5,055 nt of DNA from Lachnospiraceae bacterium UBA1755 (GCA_002314805.1 DCHJ01000114.1:20282-25336), one strand, 5' to 3'; counted from the stretch's first letter, positions 1 to 5,055 are shown. Notes: generated by a model not told the origin, from the sequence alone. Numbers and translations: made by a program.

Positions 1-139
1 CCGCGACCGCCCGGACGCATCCCCCGGACGTTCGTTTCTTCTCTGTTGTTCCGCACTCTCCGAGACCGCCCGGACGCATCCTCCAGGCGTTCGTTTCTTC
101 TCTGTTGTTCCGCACTCTCCGAGACCGCCCGGACGCATC
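1..139. repeat. 59-bp tandem repeat array, left end cut by window
   Basis: Two full 59-bp units lie head to tail at 6-64 and 65-123 and differ at only three positions (23/82, 26/85 and 28/87). A third copy keeps its first 16 bases (124-139, starting ACCGCCCGGACG) and then diverges. Bases 1-5 (CCGCG) match the unit end at 60-64 (CCGAG) in four of five bases, so the array probably continues to the left. The units touch each other with no unique spacer. They are GC-richer than the genes and purine-rich on the minus strand, which is the strand that would be transcribed as the 3' tail of the aminotransferase mRNA. Because 59 is not a multiple of three, the reading frame shifts in each unit, which argues against a protein repeat. 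From 140 to 198 I see no gene and no hairpin with a U-tract; the 10-mer GCATCATATC occurs at 135-144 and again at 196-205, over the aminotransferase stop. Function is unknown. Confidence 0.93.
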
Positions 140-198
140 ATATCGTTCCGACCTGCATCCCGGTATCTGCCTTCGCACCCTATGCCTGCACTCATGCA

Positions 199-1410
199 TC
201 ATATCTCCGCGAGGATACCCTTGATCTCTCTCAGGTCATCTGCGGAAATTCCCGCTGCAGAGATGCGGACTGTCCGTTCTGCGCCATAGCTGTCGCCGGG
301 AGTGATCGCAACCGCATGCTCTCTGAGCATATGCTCGCAGAGCTTCTGGCTGCTTTCCCATTTTGCATCTATAGGCAGGTAGAAATAAAAGCCTGCCTGT
401 GGTCTGTGCTTCCTGAACTTCTCAAGCTCACACAGTATCTCTATCCTTTCCCTGTAATCCTCAAAGCCGGCGGTCTTCTTCTCATCCCATGCCCTGATAA
501 GGATGTCCTGGATCAGAGTACTCGGCGGACCCGACAGCTGACTCTGCAGTGCTGTCATTGCCTTTATGACTGCTGCCGGTGCAATACAGTAACCCATCCT
601 CCACCCTGTCAGATTGAGGCTCTTTGAAAATCCGTCTATGACGATGGCTCTCTCCCCACCCCTGAAGCTCCTGACCGGAACCTGCGAAAGATCCCTGTAT
701 ATCTCATCTGCAATTATCCATGCATCATACTTTTCCGCCAATGCCGAAATCGCTCCGACCTGCGCATCCCCGAACACATATCCCGCAGGATTATTGGGAT
801 TATTGATCACTATGGCACACACATCGTCTGACATCGCTTCTTCGATCTGATGAATTGCGGGTGCGTACCCCTCATCTCCGACTCCGCAAAGCAGTGAATA
901 TCTCAGTCCCAATATCTCACATATCTTCATGTAGCTGGTCCAGCAGGGACCCGCAAGCACAACTCTGTCTCCCGGTTTTGTGGTTGCCGAAAGGGCTTCA
1001 TAGATAAGCTGTTTTGCTCCGTCGGCGATCATAACACAGGAAGGATCCCGCCAGAGCTTCTGTCTCAGTTCCGGCAGACCCTGTGACGGGCCGTAATTAT
1101 GCGTAGCGTCCAGGTCTGTGGATCCGTATGCTTTTTTGACTGCATCACAGATACTGAGGTCAGGGTCGCCCGCAGCCAGGTTGTACACCTTGCCGGGCAT
1201 GCCCTTGGCCATAACGTCGATAAGCATTGCCTCAGTCTGTCTGTATTCGTTAATTCTTCTCATATCGTCCTGAATACCGGAAGTGATCATACCCGGTATG
1301 TAATTATTATGGCGTGCGATCCTGCTTCTGTCTCGGGACCGGTGGCTGCTCTCCCGGCTGTAATCCAGATCATCATCATTCTTCGTCAGCCGACCCGTCA
1401 GCTGACGCAT
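199..1410 (-). CDS. Class I/II PLP-dependent aminotransferase (AspC-like, fold type I)
   Basis: This enzyme should move an amino group between an amino acid and a 2-oxo acid in the cytoplasm, using pyridoxal phosphate. Over 403 residues the family landmarks appear in order: NLAAGDPD at 77-84, YGPSQGLPELR at 106-116, GAKQ at 131-134, PCWTSY at 155-160 (ring-stacking Trp157), NNPNNPAG at 203-210 (Asn207), ADEIY at 234-238 (Asp235 and Tyr238 hold the cofactor), FSKSLNLTGWRMGY at 261-274 (Schiff-base Lys263), and VRIS at 381-384 (Arg382 for the substrate carboxylate). No catalytic residue is missing. The stretch between the LPELR motif and GAKQ is shorter than usual. The first 40 residues are hydrophilic, rich in Asp, Arg and Ser, and unlike the family. 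I keep the start at 1410 because AGGGG (1420-1424) lies 9 bases upstream and an in-frame stop lies just before it; Met41 (1290) or Met50 (1263) would also give a plausible protein, though with weaker ribosome sites. The gene follows the transporter gene by 21 bp, so the two are probably co-transcribed. Substrate cannot be read from sequence. Confidence 0.93.
   Translation of the reverse strand: MRQLTGRLTKNDDDLDYSRESSHRSRDRSRIARHNNYIPGMITSGIQDDMRRINEYRQTEAMLIDVMAKGMPGKVYNLAAGDPDLSICDAVKKAYGSTDLDATHNYGPSQGLPELRQKLWRDPSCVMIADGAKQLIYEALSATTKPGDRVVLAGPCWTSYMKICEILGLRYSLLCGVGDEGYAPAIHQIEEAMSDDVCAIVINNPNNPAGYVFGDAQVGAISALAEKYDAWIIADEIYRDLSQVPVRSFRGGERAIVIDGFSKSLNLTGWRMGYCIAPAAVIKAMTALQSQLSGPPSTLIQDILIRAWDEKKTAGFEDYRERIEILCELEKFRKHRPQAGFYFYLPIDAKWESSQKLCEHMLREHAVAITPGDSYGAERTVRISAAGISADDLREIKGILAEI
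1384..1407 (-). promoter_or_regulatory. Inverted repeat abutting the aminotransferase start codon
   Basis: CGTCAGC at 1384-1390 and GCTGACG at 1401-1407 form a 7-bp inverted repeat with a 10-base loop. The inner arm is also part of the 12-bp palindrome CGTCAGCTGACG (1396-1407). In the mRNA the stem begins immediately after the AUG (1410-1408), so it would cover codons 2-9 and could lower translation of the second gene of the operon. A second 7-bp inverted repeat, ATACCGG at 1274-1280 and CCGGTAT at 1293-1299, sits around the alternative start at 1290. The pairing is directly visible; a regulatory role is only a suggestion, and chance is possible in coding DNA. Confidence 0.35.
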
Positions 1411-1431
1411 GAATGGTTACCCCTATGTCCA

Positions 1432-2643
1432 TCATTCTTCCGGCGCAGGGACTGTATTTACGTCTTTGGCGCTTAACCTGTTTATGATAAGGTTGGCGCT
1501 GATATCGCCGCATACATTCATTGTAGTGTACGCCATATCAAGTACTCGGTAAATGCCGGCATAGAAGCCTATGAAGGTGATAGGAATACCCAACACCGAA
1601 AGATATGTGGCACCGATCACAATACCGCCTCCCGGAATACCGGGTGCTCCCATATTGATGATAAGTGCAAGCCCCAGCATAAGGACATAAAGACCGAAGG
1701 TCATAGGCATGCCCATCATCTGCATATTGAACATTGCCAGCAGCGAGAAGGATACTGCGCCACCGCACATATGTATCGTACAGCCCAACGGCACTACAAG
1801 ATTTGTGATTCGCTCCGGAACCCTGAAATCTTCATTGCATACCCTGATTGTATTTGGCAGAGTGGCTGCCGAGGAACAGGTGGTAAGTGTCATTATCCAA
1901 ACCTTATATACCCGTCGTACGTACTGTACCGGTGTGATCCCGCAGATCACCCATACGGGTATTATCATGACAAGTACTGCTACCATCAGGCACCCAAGGT
2001 ACGCACAGCCGATATATATAGCTGCCGTCCCAAGTATCTTACTTCCGTAACCGGCTACAGTATTGCTCATCAGCGCAAACACACCTGCCGGTGTGAGGTA
2101 CATCACGTACGAAAGCATCTTATTAAATGCCGTGGACAGACTGCTTACAGTACCTGCCAGCTTTTCAAGACGGCAGGACCTTATAGCGATCCCGAAAGCA
2201 AATGCGAAGATGATCACCGGAAGGATACTGTTACTGCTCATGGCGCTCAAAATGTTGTTGGGAAAGAGTGATATAAGAAATGTACTCAGGGAAAGCTCTG
2301 TGAGCTCTCCTTCCCACTCGATCTCCGTAAATGCAGCTCCGGCGCCCGGCCTGAGCAGTGCCCAGAGTCCGGTACAGACCACGAAGCTCACCACGAACAT
2401 AATTATGAAAAGCACTATCGTTTTTATTGTTATTGCCGATACATTGTCTGTGCTGCTGCTCAATGATGCCGCAATGCTGAAGAAAAGTACCGGTACGATC
2501 ATCATCTTAAGAAGGTTTACATATATCGTCCCAAGACATTCAACAGCGCGGCAGAAATCCGGAATCAGAAGTCCGGCGATCACCGCCAGTACAAATGCCG
2601 CAATTGATGCAATACCTATTATCCTGCTGTGCTGCTTGTTCAT
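1432..2643 (-). CDS. DAACS-family (GltPh/EAAT-like) amino acid or dicarboxylate symporter with atypical binding sites
   Basis: This is a polytopic inner-membrane carrier of 403 residues, a normal length for the sodium:dicarboxylate symporter family, which uses ion gradients to import amino acids or dicarboxylates by an elevator mechanism. Family marks are the serine-rich hairpin 1 (TTCSSAATLP, 254-263), TM7 after VVPLG (283-287), the glycine-rich hairpin 2 (GAPGIPGGG, 332-340), and TM8 LDMAYTTMNVCGD (368-380). Compared with GltPh, the TM8 residues Asp394, Asn401 and Asp405 are kept as Asp369, Asn376 and Asp380. However, Arg397, which binds the acidic side chain of Asp/Glu, is Tyr372, and the TM7 NMDGT motif is HMCGG (291-295). 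One hairpin-1 serine is Cys256. The substrate is therefore unlikely to be plain aspartate or glutamate, and sodium coupling may differ. Start: TTCCC at 2653-2657 reads GGGAA on the coding strand, 9 bases from ATG. It is the first gene of an operon with the aminotransferase and divergent from a LysR-type regulator. Confidence 0.94.
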   Translation of the reverse strand: MNKQHSRIIGIASIAAFVLAVIAGLLIPDFCRAVECLGTIYVNLLKMMIVPVLFFSIAASLSSSTDNVSAITIKTIVLFIIMFVVSFVVCTGLWALLRPGAGAAFTEIEWEGELTELSLSTFLISLFPNNILSAMSSNSILPVIIFAFAFGIAIRSCRLEKLAGTVSSLSTAFNKMLSYVMYLTPAGVFALMSNTVAGYGSKILGTAAIYIGCAYLGCLMVAVLVMIIPVWVICGITPVQYVRRVYKVWIMTLTTCSSAATLPNTIRVCNEDFRVPERITNLVVPLGCTIHMCGGAVSFSLLAMFNMQMMGMPMTFGLYVLMLGLALIINMGAPGIPGGGIVIGATYLSVLGIPITFIGFYAGIYRVLDMAYTTMNVCGDISANLIINRLSAKDVNTVPAPEE

Positions 2644-2664
2644 TACTCTAAGTTCCCGCTTCCC

Positions 2665-2695
2665 ATTATATTTCCCTTAATGAAATACTGATTCA
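2665..2695 (-). promoter_or_regulatory. Likely transporter-aminotransferase promoter with a dyad over the -35 region
   Basis: On the minus strand a perfect TATAAT (2665-2670) lies 21 bp upstream of the transporter ATG. The hexamer 17 bp further upstream is AATCAG, a poor -35. Over that spot lies an imperfect dyad, TGAA-N7-TTCA (2681-2695 on the plus strand). A strong -10 with a missing -35 is typical of promoters that need an activator, and a divergent LysR-type gene is present. Initiation near 2657-2658 would leave a very short leader beginning close to GGGAA. The boxes are seen; dependence on the LysR protein is inferred. Confidence 0.6.
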
Positions 2696-2788
2696 ATAAA
2701 CAATTCCAATATTCTTTCTCCACAAACGTATTAGGGAATTGCTGATTTAATGTACACTCTCATTCTGCTATTTTCACAAACTAACAAG

Positions 2789-2900
2789 AATCAGCGGCTC
2801 GTTTAAAAATACTGTAACAGAGCACCCCTTAATCAGCGGTTCCTCAGAATCTCTGTTTTGCTTGAAAGCACTGCAATAAATTACCCATTAATCAGCGGTT
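2789..2900. repeat. AATCAGCGG direct repeats, candidate operator array
   Basis: The 9-mer AATCAGCGG appears three times, at 2789-2797, 2831-2839 and 2890-2898. The last two are embedded in longer similar blocks, 2811-2841 and 2870-2900, which match at 25 of 31 positions, including ACTG at the left and TTAATCAGCGGTT at the right. These blocks are 59 bp apart. AGAATC at 2787-2792 and 2846-2851 is offset by the same 59 bp, so the area looks like a decayed tandem duplication whose AATCAGCGG cores were kept. The cores are not clearly palindromic. They sit about 130-240 bp upstream of the predicted transporter start site. They may bind the LysR-type regulator or another factor; this is inference. 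Confidence 0.7.
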
Positions 2901-3001
2901 TATTTCAATATTATAACACACATCCTTTATAAACAAATTACATTTATTTTAAGTATGATATACGATATAATGTGAATAGTCAGAATCATATATTCTATAT
3001 A

Positions 3002-3030
3002 TTGAATTCTGAATTCTTTGAATATATTAT
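3002..3030 (+). promoter_or_regulatory. Predicted sigma-A type promoter of the LysR-type gene
   Basis: TTGAAT (3002-3007) and TATTAT (3025-3030) are separated by exactly 17 bp, giving four of six and five of six consensus matches. Transcription would start near 3037 and leave a leader of about 60 bases before the ATG at 3098. An AT-rich dyad, ATATATT (2997-3003) and AATATAT (3021-3027), overlaps both boxes, and AGAAT-N5-ATTCT (2982-2996) lies just upstream; either could serve autoregulation. An alternative TATAAT at 2966-2971 lacks a good -35. Confidence 0.55.
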
Positions 3031-3097
3031 GACAGATCAATAAGTGTTTCCGTGACCGTGTATAGACAGGAACATTACGACAAAACGGGGAGCAAGT

Positions 3098-4042
3098 ATG
3101 AATTTTCAAAATCTGGAATATTTTGTCGCTGTTGCTCATGAGGGCAGCATAACCAAGGCCGCTGAAAAGCTTAATATTACTCAGCAGGCTCTCTCAAATC
3201 AGATTTCCCGCATTGAGCAGGAGCTGGGGTGTGAGCTTTTCGACAGAAAGCGGGGATTTGAACTGACATATTCCGGAAAATGTTTCCACGATTCAGCCGC
3301 GCAGATACTCGATATCAACAGGCAGACGGAAAGTATCCTGAATGATATCAACAAAAACAGAAGAGGTGAACTGAAGATAGGTATATCGCATACAAGGGGG
3401 CAGGCCATCCTGCCGCTGCTTCTTCCGGATTATATCAAGGAATACCCTCAGATCTCACTTTCTGTAGTGGAGGCAAGCACCCGAAGTCTTGAATCTGAAC
3501 TGGACAGCGGAACCATTGATATCATGATCGGCTTCAAGCCTTTCATGCTGGAACAGGCAGAGACCATAGATCTAATAACGGAACATCTTTTTCTTGTCGC
3601 TCCCAAAGACATGCTTAAAGAATATCTGGGTCCGGATTATCAGAAAACGCTTGCCGCCTATAACAAGGAACCGGATATACGTGTCTTCAGGGACCTGCCT
3701 TTCGTACTGCTGAAGAAAGGTGACCGGATAAGAGCCATCATTGATGCTGAATTCGGCAAAGCCAACATGATCCCTGATATAAAGCTGGAGACAGGTAATG
3801 TTCAGACGGCCTTTTCACTGGCATCTGAAGGAATAGGTCTGACCTTCATCCCTGAGCTCTATCTGCACAACCCGTTCATAATCTCAGGAGATGATAATTC
3901 TCCTTTGCGTGGAAAGATAGATATCCTGCCATTTACAGCAGCATCCTCCACTATCGCCATCGGATATCATTCCGACCGTTATCTGAATGAAGCTGCAAAG
4001 AGCTTTATAGAACTTGCGAAGCAGAAATTTGCGAGTCTGTAA
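3098..4042 (+). CDS. LysR-family transcriptional regulator
   Basis: This 314-residue protein has the standard length and order of the LysR family. The N-terminal winged helix-turn-helix (MNFQNLEYFVAVAHEGSITKA onward) has its recognition region around residues 17-38, with the typical AAEKLNITQQALSNQI pattern and the RIEQELGCELFDRKR wing (38-52). A linker helix follows, then a periplasmic-binding-protein-like effector domain from about residue 91 (ELKIGIS) to 310. ASEGIGLTFIPE (242-253) is the usual family glycine-rich segment before the effector pocket closes. The start at 3098 is well supported by GGGGAG at 3087-3092, five bases upstream. The gene is transcribed away from the transporter-aminotransferase pair, the usual position of a LysR regulator relative to its targets, so it probably controls that pair in response to the transported compound or its oxo-acid product. 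The effector cannot be predicted. It ends 35 bp from the convergent lipoprotein gene, with no clear terminator in the gap. Confidence 0.95.
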   Translation: MNFQNLEYFVAVAHEGSITKAAEKLNITQQALSNQISRIEQELGCELFDRKRGFELTYSGKCFHDSAAQILDINRQTESILNDINKNRRGELKIGISHTRGQAILPLLLPDYIKEYPQISLSVVEASTRSLESELDSGTIDIMIGFKPFMLEQAETIDLITEHLFLVAPKDMLKEYLGPDYQKTLAAYNKEPDIRVFRDLPFVLLKKGDRIRAIIDAEFGKANMIPDIKLETGNVQTAFSLASEGIGLTFIPELYLHNPFIISGDDNSPLRGKIDILPFTAASSTIAIGYHSDRYLNEAAKSFIELAKQKFASL

Positions 4043-4077
4043 CCACGGTTTTAGCGGAAATACAGTAATTAATCAGG

Positions 4078-4875
4078 TTATTCCTTTTCTTCTTTTATCT
4101 CCTGAATCTTTACGGCCAGATGATCGTTCTGATTAAGCGCAAGTCTGCAAAGCATCTCTCCATCCCGTGAATCAACATCTATCTTGCATATCCCTTCTGC
4201 TGCCGCCAGTGGAAACCAGGCATCACCTTCTCCCTGCAATTCCACATGGATGATACCCTTGTCTCCGGAAACCGCAGACGTTTCCGAGGCAGTCGATGTG
4301 TCTGCAAATCTGAGCTTACCTCTGTACCATTTCACAGGAACGAATGCGGCATATGCACCGTCTTCACCTGATTCAACGAAATCATCACCGTCAAGGCATA
4401 TGATATTTGTGCTGCCGTATGAATTCTTCAGGAATCGGAATTTGCCGGCATATTTTCCCAGATCTATGTTGACAAAACCGTGATCATCAACATCCCATGT
4501 ACCATCAAGCCTGTCTATATAGTTATCTGAGTCCATTGTCTCATGGGCAAAAGAGCAGTAGCCCTTATCATCCATTGTGATCCAGTAAATATCCTTGTCG
4601 CCGCTTCCGTTGTCAATGCTTCTATACCAATCACCGCAAATAAGTGTTCTTTCATCATCAGTCGGCGTATAATGGACGGCAGGTTCAGGCTGAACAGCCT
4701 TTTGCGCAAGCATCTCCTCAGGAGATTTTGCTTCTGACTGTACTTCGGCAGGTCCTGACACGGCAGATTCCAACGCTCCGTTCCCTCCGGTACCTGTCTC
4801 ACTCCTACCTGTGCATCCTGAGATGAGTGCCGCCAAAATAATGATTGAAATTATTGTTATAAGAAATCTTTTCAT
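4078..4875 (-). CDS. Predicted lipoprotein of unknown function
   Basis: I do not recognise the family. The chosen start gives 265 residues beginning MKRFLITIISIIILAAL, a classic type II signal peptide: Lys-Arg, a hydrophobic core, then the lipobox ISGC with Cys21 as the lipidated residue. The product should therefore be anchored on the outer face of the cell membrane. A Ser/Gly/Glu/Pro-rich linker runs to about residue 75. After it comes a soluble region starting near CGDWYRS, rich in Trp, Tyr, Gly and Asp with alternating hydrophobic residues, consistent with a beta-rich binding domain. A second small segment follows after about residue 190, and the tail is charged and Lys/Glu-rich. The frame also allows starts at 4899 and 4890, but 4875 is preferred because GAGAAGG (4882-4888) precedes it by six bases and it places the signal peptide at the N-terminus. 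It reads in the same direction as the upstream tRNA gene but is separated from it by a terminator. Confidence 0.85.
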   Translation of the reverse strand: MKRFLITIISIIILAALISGCTGRSETGTGGNGALESAVSGPAEVQSEAKSPEEMLAQKAVQPEPAVHYTPTDDERTLICGDWYRSIDNGSGDKDIYWITMDDKGYCSFAHETMDSDNYIDRLDGTWDVDDHGFVNIDLGKYAGKFRFLKNSYGSTNIICLDGDDFVESGEDGAYAAFVPVKWYRGKLRFADTSTASETSAVSGDKGIIHVELQGEGDAWFPLAAAEGICKIDVDSRDGEMLCRLALNQNDHLAVKIQEIKEEKE

Positions 4876-4940
4876 ATCGAACCTTCTCATGTCAAACATT
4901 TTCTTATCAACCTTAAAAGCATCCGGTCTGCATATTGGTT

Positions 4941-4957
4941 TTGTCCGCCTCGGACAA
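4941..4957. repeat. 17-bp perfect inverted repeat upstream of the lipoprotein gene
   Basis: TTGTCCG (4941-4947) and CGGACAA (4951-4957) are exact inverted arms around the 3-base centre CCT. The repeat lies between the tRNA terminator and the lipoprotein start, 66 bp upstream of the ATG, in the only space that can hold the lipoprotein promoter. Neither side has a T-tract, so it does not look like a terminator. A protein operator or a leader hairpin fits better. I could not identify a convincing -35/-10 pair next to it. Confidence 0.6.
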
Positions 4958-4975
4958 CATCAATAATATGTACAG

Positions 4976-4998
4976 AAAAAAGAACCCCTCAGGGTTCC
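4976..4998 (-). terminator. Rho-independent terminator of the tRNA-Gly transcript
   Basis: On the minus strand GAACCC and GGGTTC (plus-strand arms 4982-4987 and 4992-4997) form a 6-bp stem with a 4-base loop, followed by six U residues (complement of the A-run 4976-4981). It begins about ten bases after the tRNA 3' end, so it should end the tRNA transcript and insulate the lipoprotein gene from it. Confidence 0.9.
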
Positions 4999-5008
4999 TG
5001 AAAATGAG

Positions 5009-5055
5009 AGCGACAGACGGGACTCGAACCCGCGACCCCGACCTTGGCAAGGTCG
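5009..5055 (-). tRNA. tRNA-Gly (GCC anticodon), partial: 3' part only
   Basis: The minus strand reads the 3' two-thirds of a glycine tRNA. The anticodon stem CGACC/GGTCG (5051-5055 with 5039-5043) encloses the loop TTGCCAA (5044-5050), giving anticodon GCC at 5046-5048. A five-base variable loop (5034-5038) follows. The T arm GCGGG/CCCGT (5029-5033 with 5017-5021) encloses the loop TTCGAGT (5022-5028). The 3' acceptor strand CTGTCGC is at 5010-5016, with discriminator U at 5009, as usual for bacterial tRNA-Gly. CCA is not encoded: the next bases are CTC. The D arm and 5' acceptor strand lie beyond the right edge. It decodes GGC/GGU codons. A terminator follows closely. Confidence 0.95.

Larger units (their letters stand above)
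2644..3097. other. 454-bp divergent regulatory intergenic region
   Basis: This AT-rich stretch separates the transporter (minus) from the LysR-type gene (plus) and has no credible gene. It contains the transporter promoter near 2665-2695, AATCAGCGG direct repeats at 2789-2900, and the LysR promoter near 3002-3030. There are further possible -10 boxes: TATAAT on plus at 2966-2971 and on minus at 2910-2915. Neither of these has a good -35; the minus one would give a leader of about 260 nt running through the direct repeats. A sequence related to the repeat core, AATCAGC on minus, occurs at 2741-2747. The region is long for a simple divergent LysR spacer of about 100-200 bp, so it could hide a small RNA or several operators; I see no rho-independent terminator inside it. 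Confidence 0.75.

Noticed and set aside
1..139. CRISPR array
   Set aside because: The 59-bp units abut directly with no unique spacers, so this is a simple tandem repeat.
46..627. Plus-strand open frame of 193 codons over the repeats and the aminotransferase 3' half
   Set aside because: It has no family motif, is rich in Cys and His as expected of an antisense frame, and lies opposite a gene with complete catalytic motifs.
1771..2680. Overlapping plus-strand open frames of 166 and 205 codons opposite the transporter
   Set aside because: They are shadows of the transporter gene, with unlikely composition and no recognisable domain.
1..2900. Common origin of the left array and the intergenic duplication, as both have a 59-bp period
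   Set aside because: The two units share no obvious sequence; the equal period looks like coincidence.
2927..3139. Minus-strand 70-codon frame in the intergenic region
   Set aside because: It is AT-rich, overlaps the LysR start and its ribosome binding site, and shows no protein-like pattern.
4043..4077. Bidirectional terminator between the convergent LysR and lipoprotein genes
   Set aside because: The only inverted arms (AACC/GGTT) have a two-base loop and a four-base stem, too weak to call.
4941..4957. Second terminator after the tRNA gene
   Set aside because: There is no T-run on either side of the hairpin; the real terminator is at 4976-4998.
5009..5055. tRNA-associated integration (attachment) site
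   Set aside because: No integrase gene and no second copy of the tRNA 3' end are visible within the window.

Overview
The window looks like chromosomal DNA of a low- to mid-GC Gram-positive anaerobe, most likely a Clostridia/Lachnospiraceae-type Firmicute. This is inferred from the purine-rich Shine-Dalgarno sites (GGGGAG, GAGAAGG), a tRNA gene without an encoded CCA end, the lipoprotein type and the style of the proteins. No species can be named from the sequence alone.

Layout, left to right. Positions 1-139 hold a GC-rich 59-bp tandem repeat that probably continues beyond the left edge. Positions 199-1410 (minus) encode a fold-type I PLP aminotransferase. Positions 1432-2643 (minus) encode a secondary transporter of the dicarboxylate/amino acid:cation symporter (DAACS, GltPh/EAAT-like) family. 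The two genes are 21 bp apart and read as an operon, transporter first. A 454-bp AT-rich intergenic region (2644-3097) follows. It carries a likely transporter promoter, a promoter for the divergent gene, and a set of AATCAGCGG direct repeats. Positions 3098-4042 (plus) encode a LysR-type regulator. Positions 4078-4875 (minus) encode a lipoprotein of unknown function, convergent with the regulator. The right end has a 17-bp perfect inverted repeat, a rho-independent terminator, and the 3' part of a tRNA-Gly(GCC) gene on the minus strand, cut by the window edge.

The coherent unit is the divergent LysR / transporter-aminotransferase set. The inference is that the regulator senses an amino acid or related metabolite and activates its import and transamination. 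The transporter departs from textbook DAACS residues at two places that matter. The TM7 NMDGT sodium-site motif reads HMCGG, and the TM8 arginine that binds the side-chain carboxylate of Asp/Glu is a tyrosine. The conserved TM8 aspartates and asparagine remain. This argues against a classical glutamate/aspartate carrier and is the most interesting signal here. The aminotransferase keeps all its catalytic residues but has an odd, charged N-terminal extension and a compact core. The lipoprotein and tRNA appear to be unrelated neighbours.
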